From: G965198795 sp965198795
Lineage (GTDB): Bacteria; Pseudomonadota; Alphaproteobacteria; Rhodospirillales; Casp-alpha2
NCBI GenBank assembly: GCA_965198795.1
Contig: OZ240674.1
Coordinates: forward strand, 62,001 to 126,000
Length of the DNA stretch: 64,000 nucleotides
Direction: 5' to 3'
Below, one piece after another: positions 36,062-44,821 of the stretch; positions within the stretch are counted from its first letter, which is position 1; every line of letters starts with the position of its first letter. Under the pieces are notes generated by a model that worked only from the letters and a program-made list of their open reading frames with translations, was not told the DNA's origin and ran no database searches. The translations under genes were made by a program, and so were the position numbers.

Positions 36062-36108
36062 GTTACCCCCCGGCGGGGCGGGGGGTGGATGACGATCCCG
36101 CCCAACGC
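36062..36108. repeat. Dispersed repeat unit at island/alkA junction
   Basis: accccccggcggggcggggg then tggatgacgatcccgccc resembles the block ggcggggtttggatgacggt followed by ctcgcc at 57050-57075. It lies exactly where the lyase relic stops and alkA ends, so the right edge of the island is at a repeat. Confidence 0.55.
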
Positions 36109-36728
36109 TCCTCGCCGGGGGCGCCGGCGCCGCCGGTGAAGCGATAGTAATGCCAGAGCATCAAGGCGGCCGTGCTGCGCCATGGCCGCCAGGCCTCGGC
36201 AATGCGCTCCATTTCCCTCTGATCGGGCCGCGCCTCCAATTTCATCAGGCGGGATGTGCTGACGATGAGCGCTAAATCTCCCACGGGGAATATGTCGGGT
36301 CGATCAAGCGCGAACATCAGGTAGATTTCTGCGGTCCAGCGGCCAATACCTTTCACCTCGGTCAGTTTTTCCATCACCGCGCCGTCGGGCAAGGTTCGAA
36401 GTTCATCCAGCGCCAGACGGCCCGATAGAATTGCGTCGGATAAAGCTTTCGCGTATTTTGCCTTCGCCCGGCTCAACCCCCCGGCGCGCAAGGTCTCGTC
36501 CTGGGCGTTTGCGATGGTTTGTGGTGAAATTACGCCCAGCCGGCCTTCCAACTTGCGCCAGATGGCAGTTCCCGCTTGCACGGAAACCTGTTGATCGACA
36601 ATGGTTCTAAGCAAAGATCGAAATCCGTCGGGGCGTTTTCTGGGTAATGGCGCGCCCGCAGTTTCATACGCTCGGTTCATGTGTTCGCATTGTTGGATAA
36701 GGTCATGCAGACCATGGGGTGCTGGCAT
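36063..36728 (-). CDS. DNA-3-methyladenine glycosylase II (AlkA-like, HhH-GPD)
   Basis: 221 aa from ATG 36728 (MPAPHGLHDLIQ); ATGs at 36770 and 36842 are possible, but the last overlaps cobC. HhH-GPD core: LLRTIVDQQVSVQAGTAIW, hairpin LTEVKGIGRWTAEIYLMFAL, and catalytic Asp in FPVGDLAL. It excises alkylated purines. The last 20 residues (GEERWAGSSSTPRPAGG) derive from a dispersed repeat and lie beyond the normal family end near LMLWHYYRF. The gene was probably re-terminated when the island junction formed. Confidence 0.88.
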   Translation of the reverse strand: MPAPHGLHDLIQQCEHMNRAYETAGAPLPRKRPDGFRSLLRTIVDQQVSVQAGTAIWRKLEGRLGVISPQTIANAQDETLRAGGLSRAKAKYAKALSDAILSGRLALDELRTLPDGAVMEKLTEVKGIGRWTAEIYLMFALDRPDIFPVGDLALIVSTSRLMKLEARPDQREMERIAEAWRPWRSTAALMLWHYYRFTGGAGAPGEERWAGSSSTPRPAGG

Positions 36729-36813
36729 GGTGTTTTGCTCTATAAGGGTGGGCGGAGGAGACTTTTGCATGTCCCCCGATCCAAATCCAAGAGAGGACTG
36801 AGGCGGCGAAGAC

Positions 36814-37863
36814 ATGCTAACGAGGTCTGTTAGCGAAACCATCGGACAGTCTCAAGGCGGGTCCCACGGCGGGAACGTGCGCGCCTGGGCCGCGCGGACA
36901 GGCACGGAACCTGATACGTGGCTGGACCTTTCCACCGGAATTAATCCTATTCCCTATCCTCTGCCGTCATTCGCGGCGGACGACTGGCGGCGTCTGCCGG
37001 AAATGGAGTCGATGGCGGAGTTACTGAGCGCCGCCGCCCGCGCTTATCGGGCGCCCGGACCTGATTGGGTGGCTGCGGTGCCGGGGACGCAGGCGTTAAT
37101 CCAACGCCTGCCGGAAATATTAACACATGCGCCGGAAGAGGGGATACGCATCCTGAGTCCGACATACAATGAACATGCCCATGTCTGGCGGGCGAACGGG
37201 GTGAGAGTGGAAGAAGTTCCCGGGCCTGCTTTGCCGGCCCCGGATGCAAGCTTGCTCCTCGTCAATCCCAACAATCCGGATGGGACGGCTTTTAGTCCGG
37301 ACGCCTTGCTTGATTGGCTCAACCGGGCGCCGGAGCACGCCTGGTTGATCGTGGATGAGGCCTTTGCCGACGTATCGCCCGCTTTAAGTATCGTCCCCCA
37401 TCTGACGGAAGCGCGGCGCGTGGTCGTGTTGCGTTCGTTCGGAAAATTTTTCGGTCTTGCCGGCGTGCGGTTGGGGTTCGCCGCTGCTCCGCCGTCAATC
37501 GCCGCGCGTGTCCGGGAAACCTTGGGTCCTTGGGCCGTCGCGGGTCCGGCGATCCGATTGGGGGTTCAGGGGCTCTTGGATATCTCTTGGCAGGCGGGCG
37601 CCCGGCGAAGGTTGAGCGCGGACAGAAAGCGGCTGGAAATCTTGCTGGCCGCGGCTGGTGTCGAGCCCGTGGGAGGCACGGATTTGTTCGCCTTCGCGAA
37701 AACGTCTCACGCGCCCTCATTGTTCGGCCATCTCATCGCTCAACGCATATTGGTTCGCCGGTTCGCCGCCATGCCCGAGAACTTGCGCCTGGGCTTTCCC
37801 GGTGACGAGGGAGCCTGGCGGCGCTTGGGCGGGGCCCTTCGATCCTGGGACCGGACTCCGTGA
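36814..37863 (+). CDS. cobC: Threonine-phosphate decarboxylase-like aminotransferase (CobC/CobD)
   Basis: 349 aa, a fold-type I PLP enzyme. The N-terminal SHGGNVRAWAARTG and WLDLSTGINPIPYP are typical of CobC/CobD. The PLP lysine is in RSFGKFFGLAGVRLGF, and the family motif NPNNPDGT is present. It supplies the aminopropanol arm of cobalamin. No other cobalamin gene and no cobalamin riboswitch are visible nearby. It is divergent from alkA and overlaps the next gene by GTGA. Confidence 0.87.
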   Translation: MLTRSVSETIGQSQGGSHGGNVRAWAARTGTEPDTWLDLSTGINPIPYPLPSFAADDWRRLPEMESMAELLSAAARAYRAPGPDWVAAVPGTQALIQRLPEILTHAPEEGIRILSPTYNEHAHVWRANGVRVEEVPGPALPAPDASLLLVNPNNPDGTAFSPDALLDWLNRAPEHAWLIVDEAFADVSPALSIVPHLTEARRVVVLRSFGKFFGLAGVRLGFAAAPPSIAARVRETLGPWAVAGPAIRLGVQGLLDISWQAGARRRLSADRKRLEILLAAAGVEPVGGTDLFAFAKTSHAPSLFGHLIAQRILVRRFAAMPENLRLGFPGDEGAWRRLGGALRSWDRTP

Positions 37864-39629
37864 ATAGGGGGATCGATCAAACGCTCGCAGAGGCGGTCGG
37901 CCATCATCAGGCTGGAAGGCGGGTTCGCGCGGAGGCTCTTTATCGCCGCATCCTGAAAGCCAATCCCAATCATGCCGACGCGCTTCATTTGATGGGGGTT
38001 CTGGCTTTTCAGGACGCGCGCCACGCCGAGGCGGAAAGCTTGATAAGACAGGCCATTCGCCAAGCGCCAAAGGCGCCCATGTATCACGCCAATATGGCGC
38101 GTGTGCTGAAGGCGCGGGGCATGTTCGAAGACGCCGCTCAAGCGTTCAGGAAAGTGCTGAGCCTGTCGCCCGGTCAGGCGGACGCCCATGCCGACTTGGC
38201 GGGTTGCCTGGCGGCGCTTGGGGAATACGACTGCGCGAGAGCGCAGGCGCGTCTGGCGCTGGAACTGGCGCCGGATTTGGTCGAGGCGCACCATAATCTG
38301 GGATTGGCGCTCAGGGGGCTTGGCGGAACCTCCGCCAAGGACTCCATTCAGGCGTTCGAGAAGGCGGTGGCCCTCCGCCCCGGCTTCGCTCCCTCGCTTC
38401 ACGCCCTGGGCGAGGCCGCTCAGGCGGAGCGAAACTGGCGGCTGGCGGAGACATATTACCGGAGAGCCTTGAAGGCCGGTCCTCCGATGGCGGAAACGGC
38501 CTGCAATCTCGGAAATGTTCTGCGCGAGACCCTGGATATCGAAAGCGCCGTCGGGGTCTACAGAATGGCGTTGGGATCGCTTCCGGAAGGCGGGGCTGAA
38601 TATGCGGCGGTGGCGGGAAATCTGGGTGTCGCCCTGCAAGAAACAGGTGACTTGGAAGGCGCCATGGAATGCTATGATGCGGCCCTTTCGATTCTGCCGG
38701 ATGACGCCGAAATAGCCCGTAACCGGGCCATGGCGTTGCTGGCGGGTGGACACTTTGAAGAGGGATGGCGGGCGTTCGAGTCACGGCTTCGAACACGGCG
38801 TTTCGCCGAGGGGGCCGTCTTTCCCGATACATCACGCTGGGACAATGAGGATATTTCGGGAAAACGGGTTCTGGTGGTTCATGAGCAGGGACTGGGCGAC
38901 ACCCTGCAATTCGTTCGCTACGTCAAGGATTTGCGCCTCATGGCGAGGGAGGTGTGTCTCGCTGTTCCCGAGACCCTCGTGCGGCTGATGGAAGCCGCGG
39001 GCTTGGCGGCCAAGGTCGTCTCCCTCGCTGATGACTGGCCGCGTCACGATGTGTACGTGCCGATGATGAGTCTCCCTTATCATTTGGGCGCCGGCACGGG
39101 CGAGTCGCAATTGGAGCCTTATTTGAGAGCGCCCGGAGGCGCGGACGCCCGATTCGCGGATTTGTTGAACGGGGAGGCGTCCGGCAAGCGCGTCGGTCTG
39201 GCTTGGCGGGGCAGTCCAGATCATCCCAGAGATAATCTTCGAAGTCCCGGTCTGGCGCCGTTTCTGCCATTGTTCGAGATGACGGGGATTTCCTTTGTCT
39301 CTTTGCAAAAGGAGGGCGGCTGGAAGGACATCGCCGCGCTTGGCCTTTCGGAGAAGCTGATCGACGTTATGGATCAAGTCGCGGATTTTGCCGATACGGC
39401 GGCGCTTATCCATGAACTTGACGCCGTGATTGCTTGCGATACAGCCGTCGCGCATCTGGCTGGGGCCATGGGCAAACCGGTTCATCTTGTCCTGCCCAAG
39501 GCGCCCGAGTGGCGTTGGACGCCGGACGGGGCGAAAAGCCGCTGGTATCGCGACGTCACATGCCATCGCCAAGCCCAGACCGGTGACTGGGCGTCCACCG
39601 TCGGGGCGGTTTTTGCATCTCTCGCATAG
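37860..39629 (+). CDS. TPR protein with glycosyltransferase-like C-terminal domain
   Basis: 589 aa from GTG 37860, overlapping the cobC stop by 4 bases. Residues 1-290 hold about eight TPR motifs (AEALYRRILKANPNHADALH, then LMGVLAFQDARHAEAESLIR). From 300 on comes a GT9/heptosyltransferase-like domain with VVHEQGLGDTLQFVRYVKDL, GLAWRGSPDH and ACDTAVAHLAGAMGKPVHLV, ending with WRWTPDGAKSRWY. It is a longer paralogue of 12501-13973. It may modify proteins or surface glycans. Confidence 0.83.
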   Translation: MNRGIDQTLAEAVGHHQAGRRVRAEALYRRILKANPNHADALHLMGVLAFQDARHAEAESLIRQAIRQAPKAPMYHANMARVLKARGMFEDAAQAFRKVLSLSPGQADAHADLAGCLAALGEYDCARAQARLALELAPDLVEAHHNLGLALRGLGGTSAKDSIQAFEKAVALRPGFAPSLHALGEAAQAERNWRLAETYYRRALKAGPPMAETACNLGNVLRETLDIESAVGVYRMALGSLPEGGAEYAAVAGNLGVALQETGDLEGAMECYDAALSILPDDAEIARNRAMALLAGGHFEEGWRAFESRLRTRRFAEGAVFPDTSRWDNEDISGKRVLVVHEQGLGDTLQFVRYVKDLRLMAREVCLAVPETLVRLMEAAGLAAKVVSLADDWPRHDVYVPMMSLPYHLGAGTGESQLEPYLRAPGGADARFADLLNGEASGKRVGLAWRGSPDHPRDNLRSPGLAPFLPLFEMTGISFVSLQKEGGWKDIAALGLSEKLIDVMDQVADFADTAALIHELDAVIACDTAVAHLAGAMGKPVHLVLPKAPEWRWTPDGAKSRWYRDVTCHRQAQTGDWASTVGAVFASLA

Positions 39630-39678
39630 AGGCGCAGGAAACCTTGATCCCGGCAAGGGACGGGGGCTACAAAACCAT

Positions 39679-40767
39679 ATGGACTGTCGTATTGACTCTG
39701 GCCGGAATTTCCAGGCCGCGGGCCGGTTTTCATTGCCCGGGGCGTTAGCGCTTTGCGTCGCGCTTACGCTACCCGGAGGGACGGCCGCGCAGACGTTCTT
39801 GTCCGACTCCGCGCTGACTCAACCGCAGACGGAATCCGCGACCGGGACGCCTATAACCAAAGGCGCGCCGGCCGCTTTGCCCGAAGCTGATCCGGTCGCC
39901 GATCTCGCCGCCGGCATGGAATTGGTCGAGAAGGGAAACGCCAAGGAAGGCGTCGCCCGGTTAACCCGGGCGCTTGACTCCCGGCGGTTGCTTGAACGCG
40001 ACGAGATCAGAGCCCTGGCGTTGCGGGGCAAGGGATTGCTCGATTTGGGCCGCACGGAAGAGGCGCTGGATGATCTGGACGAGGCCTTGAAAGTCCGGCC
40101 CAACTTTTACCGCGCGCGCCTGTTTCGCGCCGAAGCGCTGACCGCGGCGGGCGAGTACCGGGACGCCATAAAGGATTTGAATTTCGCCAGTGAACGTCAT
40201 CCGGCGCGAACCAAGCCCCGGCTCCAAAGGGCCAAGGTCTACCGGTTGCAGAAGCGCTTTGATTTGGCGCTGGCGGATTTGAATACGATTTTGCGTGATA
40301 AACCGCGCCATACGGACGCTTTGTCGATCCGGGGTCAGATATATCGAACGCAGGGTTCGTTTAAAAAGGCGCTGACCGATTTTGCCGGCGCCTCGCGTTT
40401 TGACCCGCTGGATCCGGACCATCATGCCGAACGCGCCTTGACCTTCGCCTATCTTGAGCGGTTTGACGAGGCTTTGGCGTCTTTCACCCGCGCCATTCAG
40501 ATACGGCCCACGCGGGCTGCGGATTTCTACCACCGGGGCCTCGTCAATGGGACATTGGGCAATAATCCGGCCGCTCTTCAAGATTATGAACGCGCTTTGC
40601 AACTCGATCCCGAATATCTCGACGCATTGTATGTGAAGAGTCTCGTTTTGAATTCGATGGGCCGTGTTCCGGAAGCACGGGAGGGGTTGTCCCTGTTGCT
40701 TCAAAAGGACCCGAAAAACGCCAGGGCTATCGCGGCCCTGAAACAGTGGGCGCCGCCAAGACGCTAG
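39679..40767 (+). CDS. Exported TPR protein
   Basis: 362 aa from ATG 39679; the frame upstream overlaps the previous gene. A signal sequence covers about residues 14-36 (FSLPGALALCVALTLPGGTA). From about 65 on there are at least six TPR repeats (NAKEGVARLTRALDSRRLLE, then DALSIRGQIYRTQGSFKKAL). A periplasmic scaffold role is likely. The TAG stop is also the first TAG of a dispersed repeat. Confidence 0.8.
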   Translation: MDCRIDSGRNFQAAGRFSLPGALALCVALTLPGGTAAQTFLSDSALTQPQTESATGTPITKGAPAALPEADPVADLAAGMELVEKGNAKEGVARLTRALDSRRLLERDEIRALALRGKGLLDLGRTEEALDDLDEALKVRPNFYRARLFRAEALTAAGEYRDAIKDLNFASERHPARTKPRLQRAKVYRLQKRFDLALADLNTILRDKPRHTDALSIRGQIYRTQGSFKKALTDFAGASRFDPLDPDHHAERALTFAYLERFDEALASFTRAIQIRPTRAADFYHRGLVNGTLGNNPAALQDYERALQLDPEYLDALYVKSLVLNSMGRVPEAREGLSLLLQKDPKNARAIAALKQWAPPRR

Positions 40768-40789
40768 AGCGTTATGGCGTTAGGCGGGG
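40764..40789 (+). repeat. TA-starting short repeat abutting a stop codon, copy at 40764
   Basis: ctagagcgttatggcgttag then gcgggg matches the copy after rpsD and shares tagagcg with 3429 and 6076. The TAG of the TPR gene's stop is its first part. An inverted relative at 41115-41135 lies about 350 bases downstream. Confidence 0.65.
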
Positions 40790-41344
40790 CTGACTCATGA
40801 GTTCCCAAGAAGTTCGATCCGTCATTCCAGCCCCTTCGGAATAGTCCATGGCGGGAATCCAACGTAACCTTCATCACTCGATCATGGGCCATAACCTAAT
40901 AATAAGTTGAACGCGGACCGCCCGGCTGGATTCCCGCCTTCGCGGGAATGACGGCCTGGGCGGCGGAGGCGGTTCTTCTGAAGGCGTATGCATCGTTTCC
41001 GAAAGACTGGGAAAAAGGGACGCGTTGGCTCCATGCGGGGCCGTCAACGGCGTCCGAACGCCAGCGCGCGCCACGCACGCGCCACCCATGTCAAAAACGC
41101 GGGGCGTGAATACATCTGATGGCATAACGTCTTAACTTCCGCCGTAACATGCCGGCGCGCGGCGTTTCCTTGCCGCTGCCGTCGAATATTTTGGTGGTTG
41201 TTCCAGGTGTCTCGACCCTTCTTTCATCTCGGTCCGGCAAACAGTTTTTGTGTAACGGCTGGAAAGGGGGATTAGGCAATGCTTACGCAAACCCGCCGTG
41301 ATATAACGCGCGTAGCGTCCAATGACCATTCCGGCGTGACCGCC
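40768..41344. other. Gap with palindrome and inverted repeat pair
   Basis: I see no gene. The dispersed palindrome lies at 40930-40949 (attcccgccttcgcgggaat). Bases 40764-40789 and 41115-41135 are an inverted pair of the same short repeat and could delimit a non-autonomous element of about 370 bases. The rest, to the end of the glycosyltransferase gene, has no recognisable content. Confidence 0.55.
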
Positions 41345-42517
41345 TTAGGTTAAACGGTCGATTTCGTGAATCAGTTTGCCGATCTGGTTCGGCCACGCCC
41401 AGTCCCGCATGAAGCGATGGGCGGCGGCGCCGCGCAATCTGGCTTCCTCGCGGTCTAGATAAATTCGGTCCAGCGCCTCGACGATCTCATCGACATCCGA
41501 CTCGCGCCAGTGGTCCGAACCAGGTGGATGGAAATCCGCGCTTTCTTGGTCATTCAGCGCGAAGCAATTGTCGTCCCGGATCAGGTCGAGATGGCCGGAA
41601 TTCGCCGAGAGGACGCATGGCAATCCGGACGCCATGGCTTCCATGGCCACCAAGTTCGTCCCCCCTTCGCAGCGGTTCGGAAAGAGCGCGCAATCCACAG
41701 TGGCCAGAACTTCGGGCATGGCGTGATTGGCGACGGGACCCAGGTCGATATGCGCTCCTTCCGGCAATCCTTCAGTCATCGACCAGGCGGGGATCGCTTC
41801 CCGCCAAGAAATGCCTGTTTTCGGTAATGAGCCGATAAGCGGGCTCACGGCCATGTTTTTGATCACGTCCGGCCAAGGGTTCATCCAGACGCTGACGAGT
41901 AGACTGTCCGGGCGTTTCGCGTGGAATTTCGCAAAGGCCGCGATGACAATGTCTTGTGATTTCCGAAGCTCCAGCTTGCCGCCGCTGAAGACGGCGAACC
42001 TGTCGCCATAAAGCCCGCTTCGCGGCCGCGGTTTGAACCGCTCCACATTGACGCCCTGAAACACGCGGCCGACTTTGGGAAAGCCCAAACCTTTCAGCAC
42101 CTCGCCGTTCCAGGTGGACCCGGTTATAACAATGTCCAGCCAGACAGACCGCTGGACGATATTGTCCGGAAAATCCACTTGCTCGAAAAAGGTGAAGCCC
42201 ACATTAGGCTCTCCCTTGAATCGGGCGTTGATGGGTTGAGCGGCCATGTTGTTGCCGAGACCATGCATCACGCAAACCCCCCGGGGGGACACCGTACCGG
42301 GTTGATTGACCAGTTGTTGTTCGATCTGCCGCTGCTGCTGAATCAGAGGTGAAAAGGCCGCCTCGTCTTCCGGATCCAGATGGTCCGTTTGGCAGGAGGC
42401 GAAAAGAATGGGGGCGGGAGTCCCCCGCCGTTGCAAGTCGCGGATCAGGTTGGCGCCGAAGACGCCCCAGCCATGGATATTTGACGGCGGCCAGGTGATC
42501 GCCAGGGCGTTCGGCAT
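41345..42517 (-). CDS. Glycosyltransferase (GT4-like)
   Basis: 390 aa from ATG 42517, one base after the TGA stop of the SDR gene; the frame upstream is inside that gene. It has a GT-B fold: N-terminal WPPSNIHGWGVFGANL, central VFSGGKLELRKSQDIVIAAF, and the nucleotide-sugar site PNRCEGGTNLVAMEAMASGLP (E-x7-E pattern). It is a cytoplasmic transferase, probably for a surface polysaccharide. It is translationally coupled to the upstream SDR gene. Confidence 0.85.
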   Translation of the reverse strand: MPNALAITWPPSNIHGWGVFGANLIRDLQRRGTPAPILFASCQTDHLDPEDEAAFSPLIQQQRQIEQQLVNQPGTVSPRGVCVMHGLGNNMAAQPINARFKGEPNVGFTFFEQVDFPDNIVQRSVWLDIVITGSTWNGEVLKGLGFPKVGRVFQGVNVERFKPRPRSGLYGDRFAVFSGGKLELRKSQDIVIAAFAKFHAKRPDSLLVSVWMNPWPDVIKNMAVSPLIGSLPKTGISWREAIPAWSMTEGLPEGAHIDLGPVANHAMPEVLATVDCALFPNRCEGGTNLVAMEAMASGLPCVLSANSGHLDLIRDDNCFALNDQESADFHPPGSDHWRESDVDEIVEALDRIYLDREEARLRGAAAHRFMRDWAWPNQIGKLIHEIDRLT

Positions 42518-42518
42518 A

Positions 42519-43244
42519 TCAGGCCTCTTTGCCGTCCTGTCCGAGTGTGATGAGTTCTCCATGACGCCGGCAGTCCGGAGACAACAGCGAGACGAAAGCC
42601 TCCGCCACATCACCGGGGCGCTTCAGGGTGCCGGGATTTTCTCCAGGATAGGCTTGCGCCCGCATGGCGGTGCGGGTGCGCCCCGGATTAATCAGATTGG
42701 CCCGGACATTGGTTTCCCTGATTTCTTCCGCGTAAGTCTTCACGAGCATCTCAAGCGCCGCTTTGGAAACCGCATAAGCCGCCCAGTAGGCGCGGGCCTG
42801 ATGTCCCACGGACGATGTCACGAACAGCGCGCGGCCCGCCTCCGACTGGCGGAGCAGCGGATCGAGGCTGCGGATCAAGCGCCAATTGGCGGTCGCGTTT
42901 ACCGCCATTGTCCGGTCCCAGACTTTTGGTTCCAGATGGCCCAGCGGTGTGAGATTGCCCAATGCGCCCGCATTGGCCAACAGCATGTCCAACTTTCCGT
43001 GGCGCTCGTAAATTGCGGCGCCCAAACGGTCAATGGCGTCGAAATCAGTCAGATCCATCGGAGCCAGCGTCGCCGGCCGGCCCTGGATTTTTCGCACTTC
43101 GTCGTCAACTTCTTCCAGCGCGCCCGTGGTGCGCGCGATCAGCGTCAACCGGACCCCCTGGCGCGCCAGTTCCAGGGCGGCGGCGCGGCCAATACCCCGG
43201 CTGGCCCCGGTGACGACGGCGACTCTATCCTTGAAAACACTCAT
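42519..43244 (-). CDS. Short-chain dehydrogenase/reductase
   Basis: 241 aa. Cofactor motif TGASRGIG at 12-19, NAG motif LLANAGALG, catalytic Ser in VTSSVGHQ, and YAVSK as the YxxxK pair. This is the classical SDR fold. The substrate is unknown. It lies 8 bases after purF and is coupled to the glycosyltransferase gene. Several alphaproteobacteria keep an SDR directly after purF. Confidence 0.93.
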   Translation of the reverse strand: MSVFKDRVAVVTGASRGIGRAAALELARQGVRLTLIARTTGALEEVDDEVRKIQGRPATLAPMDLTDFDAIDRLGAAIYERHGKLDMLLANAGALGNLTPLGHLEPKVWDRTMAVNATANWRLIRSLDPLLRQSEAGRALFVTSSVGHQARAYWAAYAVSKAALEMLVKTYAEEIRETNVRANLINPGRTRTAMRAQAYPGENPGTLKRPGDVAEAFVSLLSPDCRRHGELITLGQDGKEA

Positions 43245-43252
43245 GTGACGTA

Positions 43253-44743
43253 TCAGCCGTCCTGCAACAGCGACATCTGACGCGGACGGCGTTCAGCCAT
43301 CAAATCTGTCAACTGGATCGGGTAATCCCCGGTAAAGCACGCGTCGCAGTACCGTGGCGCGTTCTCGTCTCGTGCTTGTTCGCCAACGGCGCGGTAAAGG
43401 CCGTCCAGCGAAATAAAAGCCAGTGAGTCAACGCAGATTTCCTTGGCCATCGCCGTGGCGTCAAAGCGTGCGGCAAGCAGTTCGCCGCGCTCCGGCGTAT
43501 CAATGCCGTAATAACAGGAGTGCGTCGTCGGCGGGCTGGAGATGCGCATGTGAACTTCCGCGGCTCCCGCGCCGCGGACCATCTCGACGATTTTCCGCGA
43601 CGTTGTGCCGCGGACGATGCTGTCATCCACCAAAACGACCCGTTTGCCTTTCAAGCTGGGTAAGTTGGCGTTGTGCTTGAGGCGAACCCCCAAGTGGCGG
43701 ATTTGCGAGGTGGGCTCGATAAACGTCCGGCCCACGTAGTGATTGCGGATAATGCCAAGCTCAAACGGAACGCCGGCCTCTTGGGCGTATCCGATCGCCG
43801 ATGGGACCCCGGAGTCCGGCACCGGCACGATGATGTCGGTGTCCACATGGCTTTCACGGGCGAGTTCCTCGCCAATGGCCTTGCGGACGTTGTAGACGTT
43901 TTGACCGTCCAGAACGCTATCGGGGCGGGCGAAATAGATGTGCTCGAAGATACAGAATCGGGACGGCCGCGCCGTGAACGGGCGATAGCTTTGCACGCCG
44001 CTTTCGTCAATCACGACGATCTCGCCGGGTTCAATATCACGGACGTATTCGGCGCCGATGATGTCCAACGCGCATGTTTCCGACGCTAGAATATGCGAAC
44101 CGCTATCGGTCCTGCCCAACACCAGCGGACGAACGCCATTGGGATCGCGCGCGCCGATCAGCTTCTTCTGGGTCAGGGCGACGATGGAATACGCTCCCTC
44201 GATCTGACGCAACGCGTCGATCAAGCGTTCGATTACCTGACTGGCCCGGCTCACCGCAATCAGATGGATAATCACTTCTGTGTCGCTGGTGGATTGAAAG
44301 ATATTGCCGCGCCGCACCAGTTCGTCGCGCAGCATGTAGGCATTGGTCAGGTTGCCGTTATGCGCCACGGCCAGACCGCCGAACTGAAACTCGGCGAACA
44401 GCGGTTGGACGTTACGCAAAATAGTGCCGCCGGATGTCGCGTAGCGCACATGGCCCATGCAGGCGTGACCTTTCAGGCGGCGCATGACCTCTGGACTGTT
44501 CAGGTTGTCGCCGACCAGACCCAGGGCGCGGTGGCTATGGAACTGTTCACCGTCGAACGTGACGACGCCGCAGGACTCTTGTCCCCGGTGTTGAAGGGCG
44601 TGAAGGCCGAGGACCGTGAATTCCGCCGCGTCTGGATGACCGAAGACGCCGTACAGGCCGCATTCGTCATGAGGCTTATCATCGTCTCGAAGGTCAATGA
44701 TACCGGGGGTGGTCTTATCCGATGTCATATCAGGGCTTCCCAA
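43253..44743 (-). CDS. purF: Amidophosphoribosyltransferase
   Basis: 496 aa. The Ntn nucleophile is C28 in DECGLYGVFG, exposed after a 27-residue propeptide (22 if the second Met is the start). The glutaminase motifs RYATSGG and NGNLTN follow; the PRPP-binding loop is VVLVDDSIVRGTTS. It makes phosphoribosylamine from PRPP and glutamine, the first committed step of purine synthesis. It is co-directional with cvpA upstream, the classical arrangement. Confidence 0.98.
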   Translation of the reverse strand: MGSPDMTSDKTTPGIIDLRDDDKPHDECGLYGVFGHPDAAEFTVLGLHALQHRGQESCGVVTFDGEQFHSHRALGLVGDNLNSPEVMRRLKGHACMGHVRYATSGGTILRNVQPLFAEFQFGGLAVAHNGNLTNAYMLRDELVRRGNIFQSTSDTEVIIHLIAVSRASQVIERLIDALRQIEGAYSIVALTQKKLIGARDPNGVRPLVLGRTDSGSHILASETCALDIIGAEYVRDIEPGEIVVIDESGVQSYRPFTARPSRFCIFEHIYFARPDSVLDGQNVYNVRKAIGEELARESHVDTDIIVPVPDSGVPSAIGYAQEAGVPFELGIIRNHYVGRTFIEPTSQIRHLGVRLKHNANLPSLKGKRVVLVDDSIVRGTTSRKIVEMVRGAGAAEVHMRISSPPTTHSCYYGIDTPERGELLAARFDATAMAKEICVDSLAFISLDGLYRAVGEQARDENAPRYCDACFTGDYPIQLTDLMAERRPRQMSLLQDG

Positions 44744-44777
44744 TGCGCGTTGAGGGGGATAGCAAATTCATCCTCTT

Positions 44778-44807
44778 AAGTCATCCAATGTGAAGTCATC
44801 CAATGTG
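44778..44807. repeat. 15-bp perfect tandem duplication
   Basis: Two abutting copies of aagtcatccaatgtg lie between cvpA and purF, 35 bases before the purF ATG on the minus strand, in its leader. Confidence 0.95.
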
Positions 44808-44821
44808 GAGGCTTCGGGCGG

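Noticed and set aside
41140..41290. Possible IS256-like end (gtgtaacgg, ccgttacac) between the TPR gene and the glycosyltransferase
   Set aside because: Only a short resemblance; no transposase similarity in any frame.
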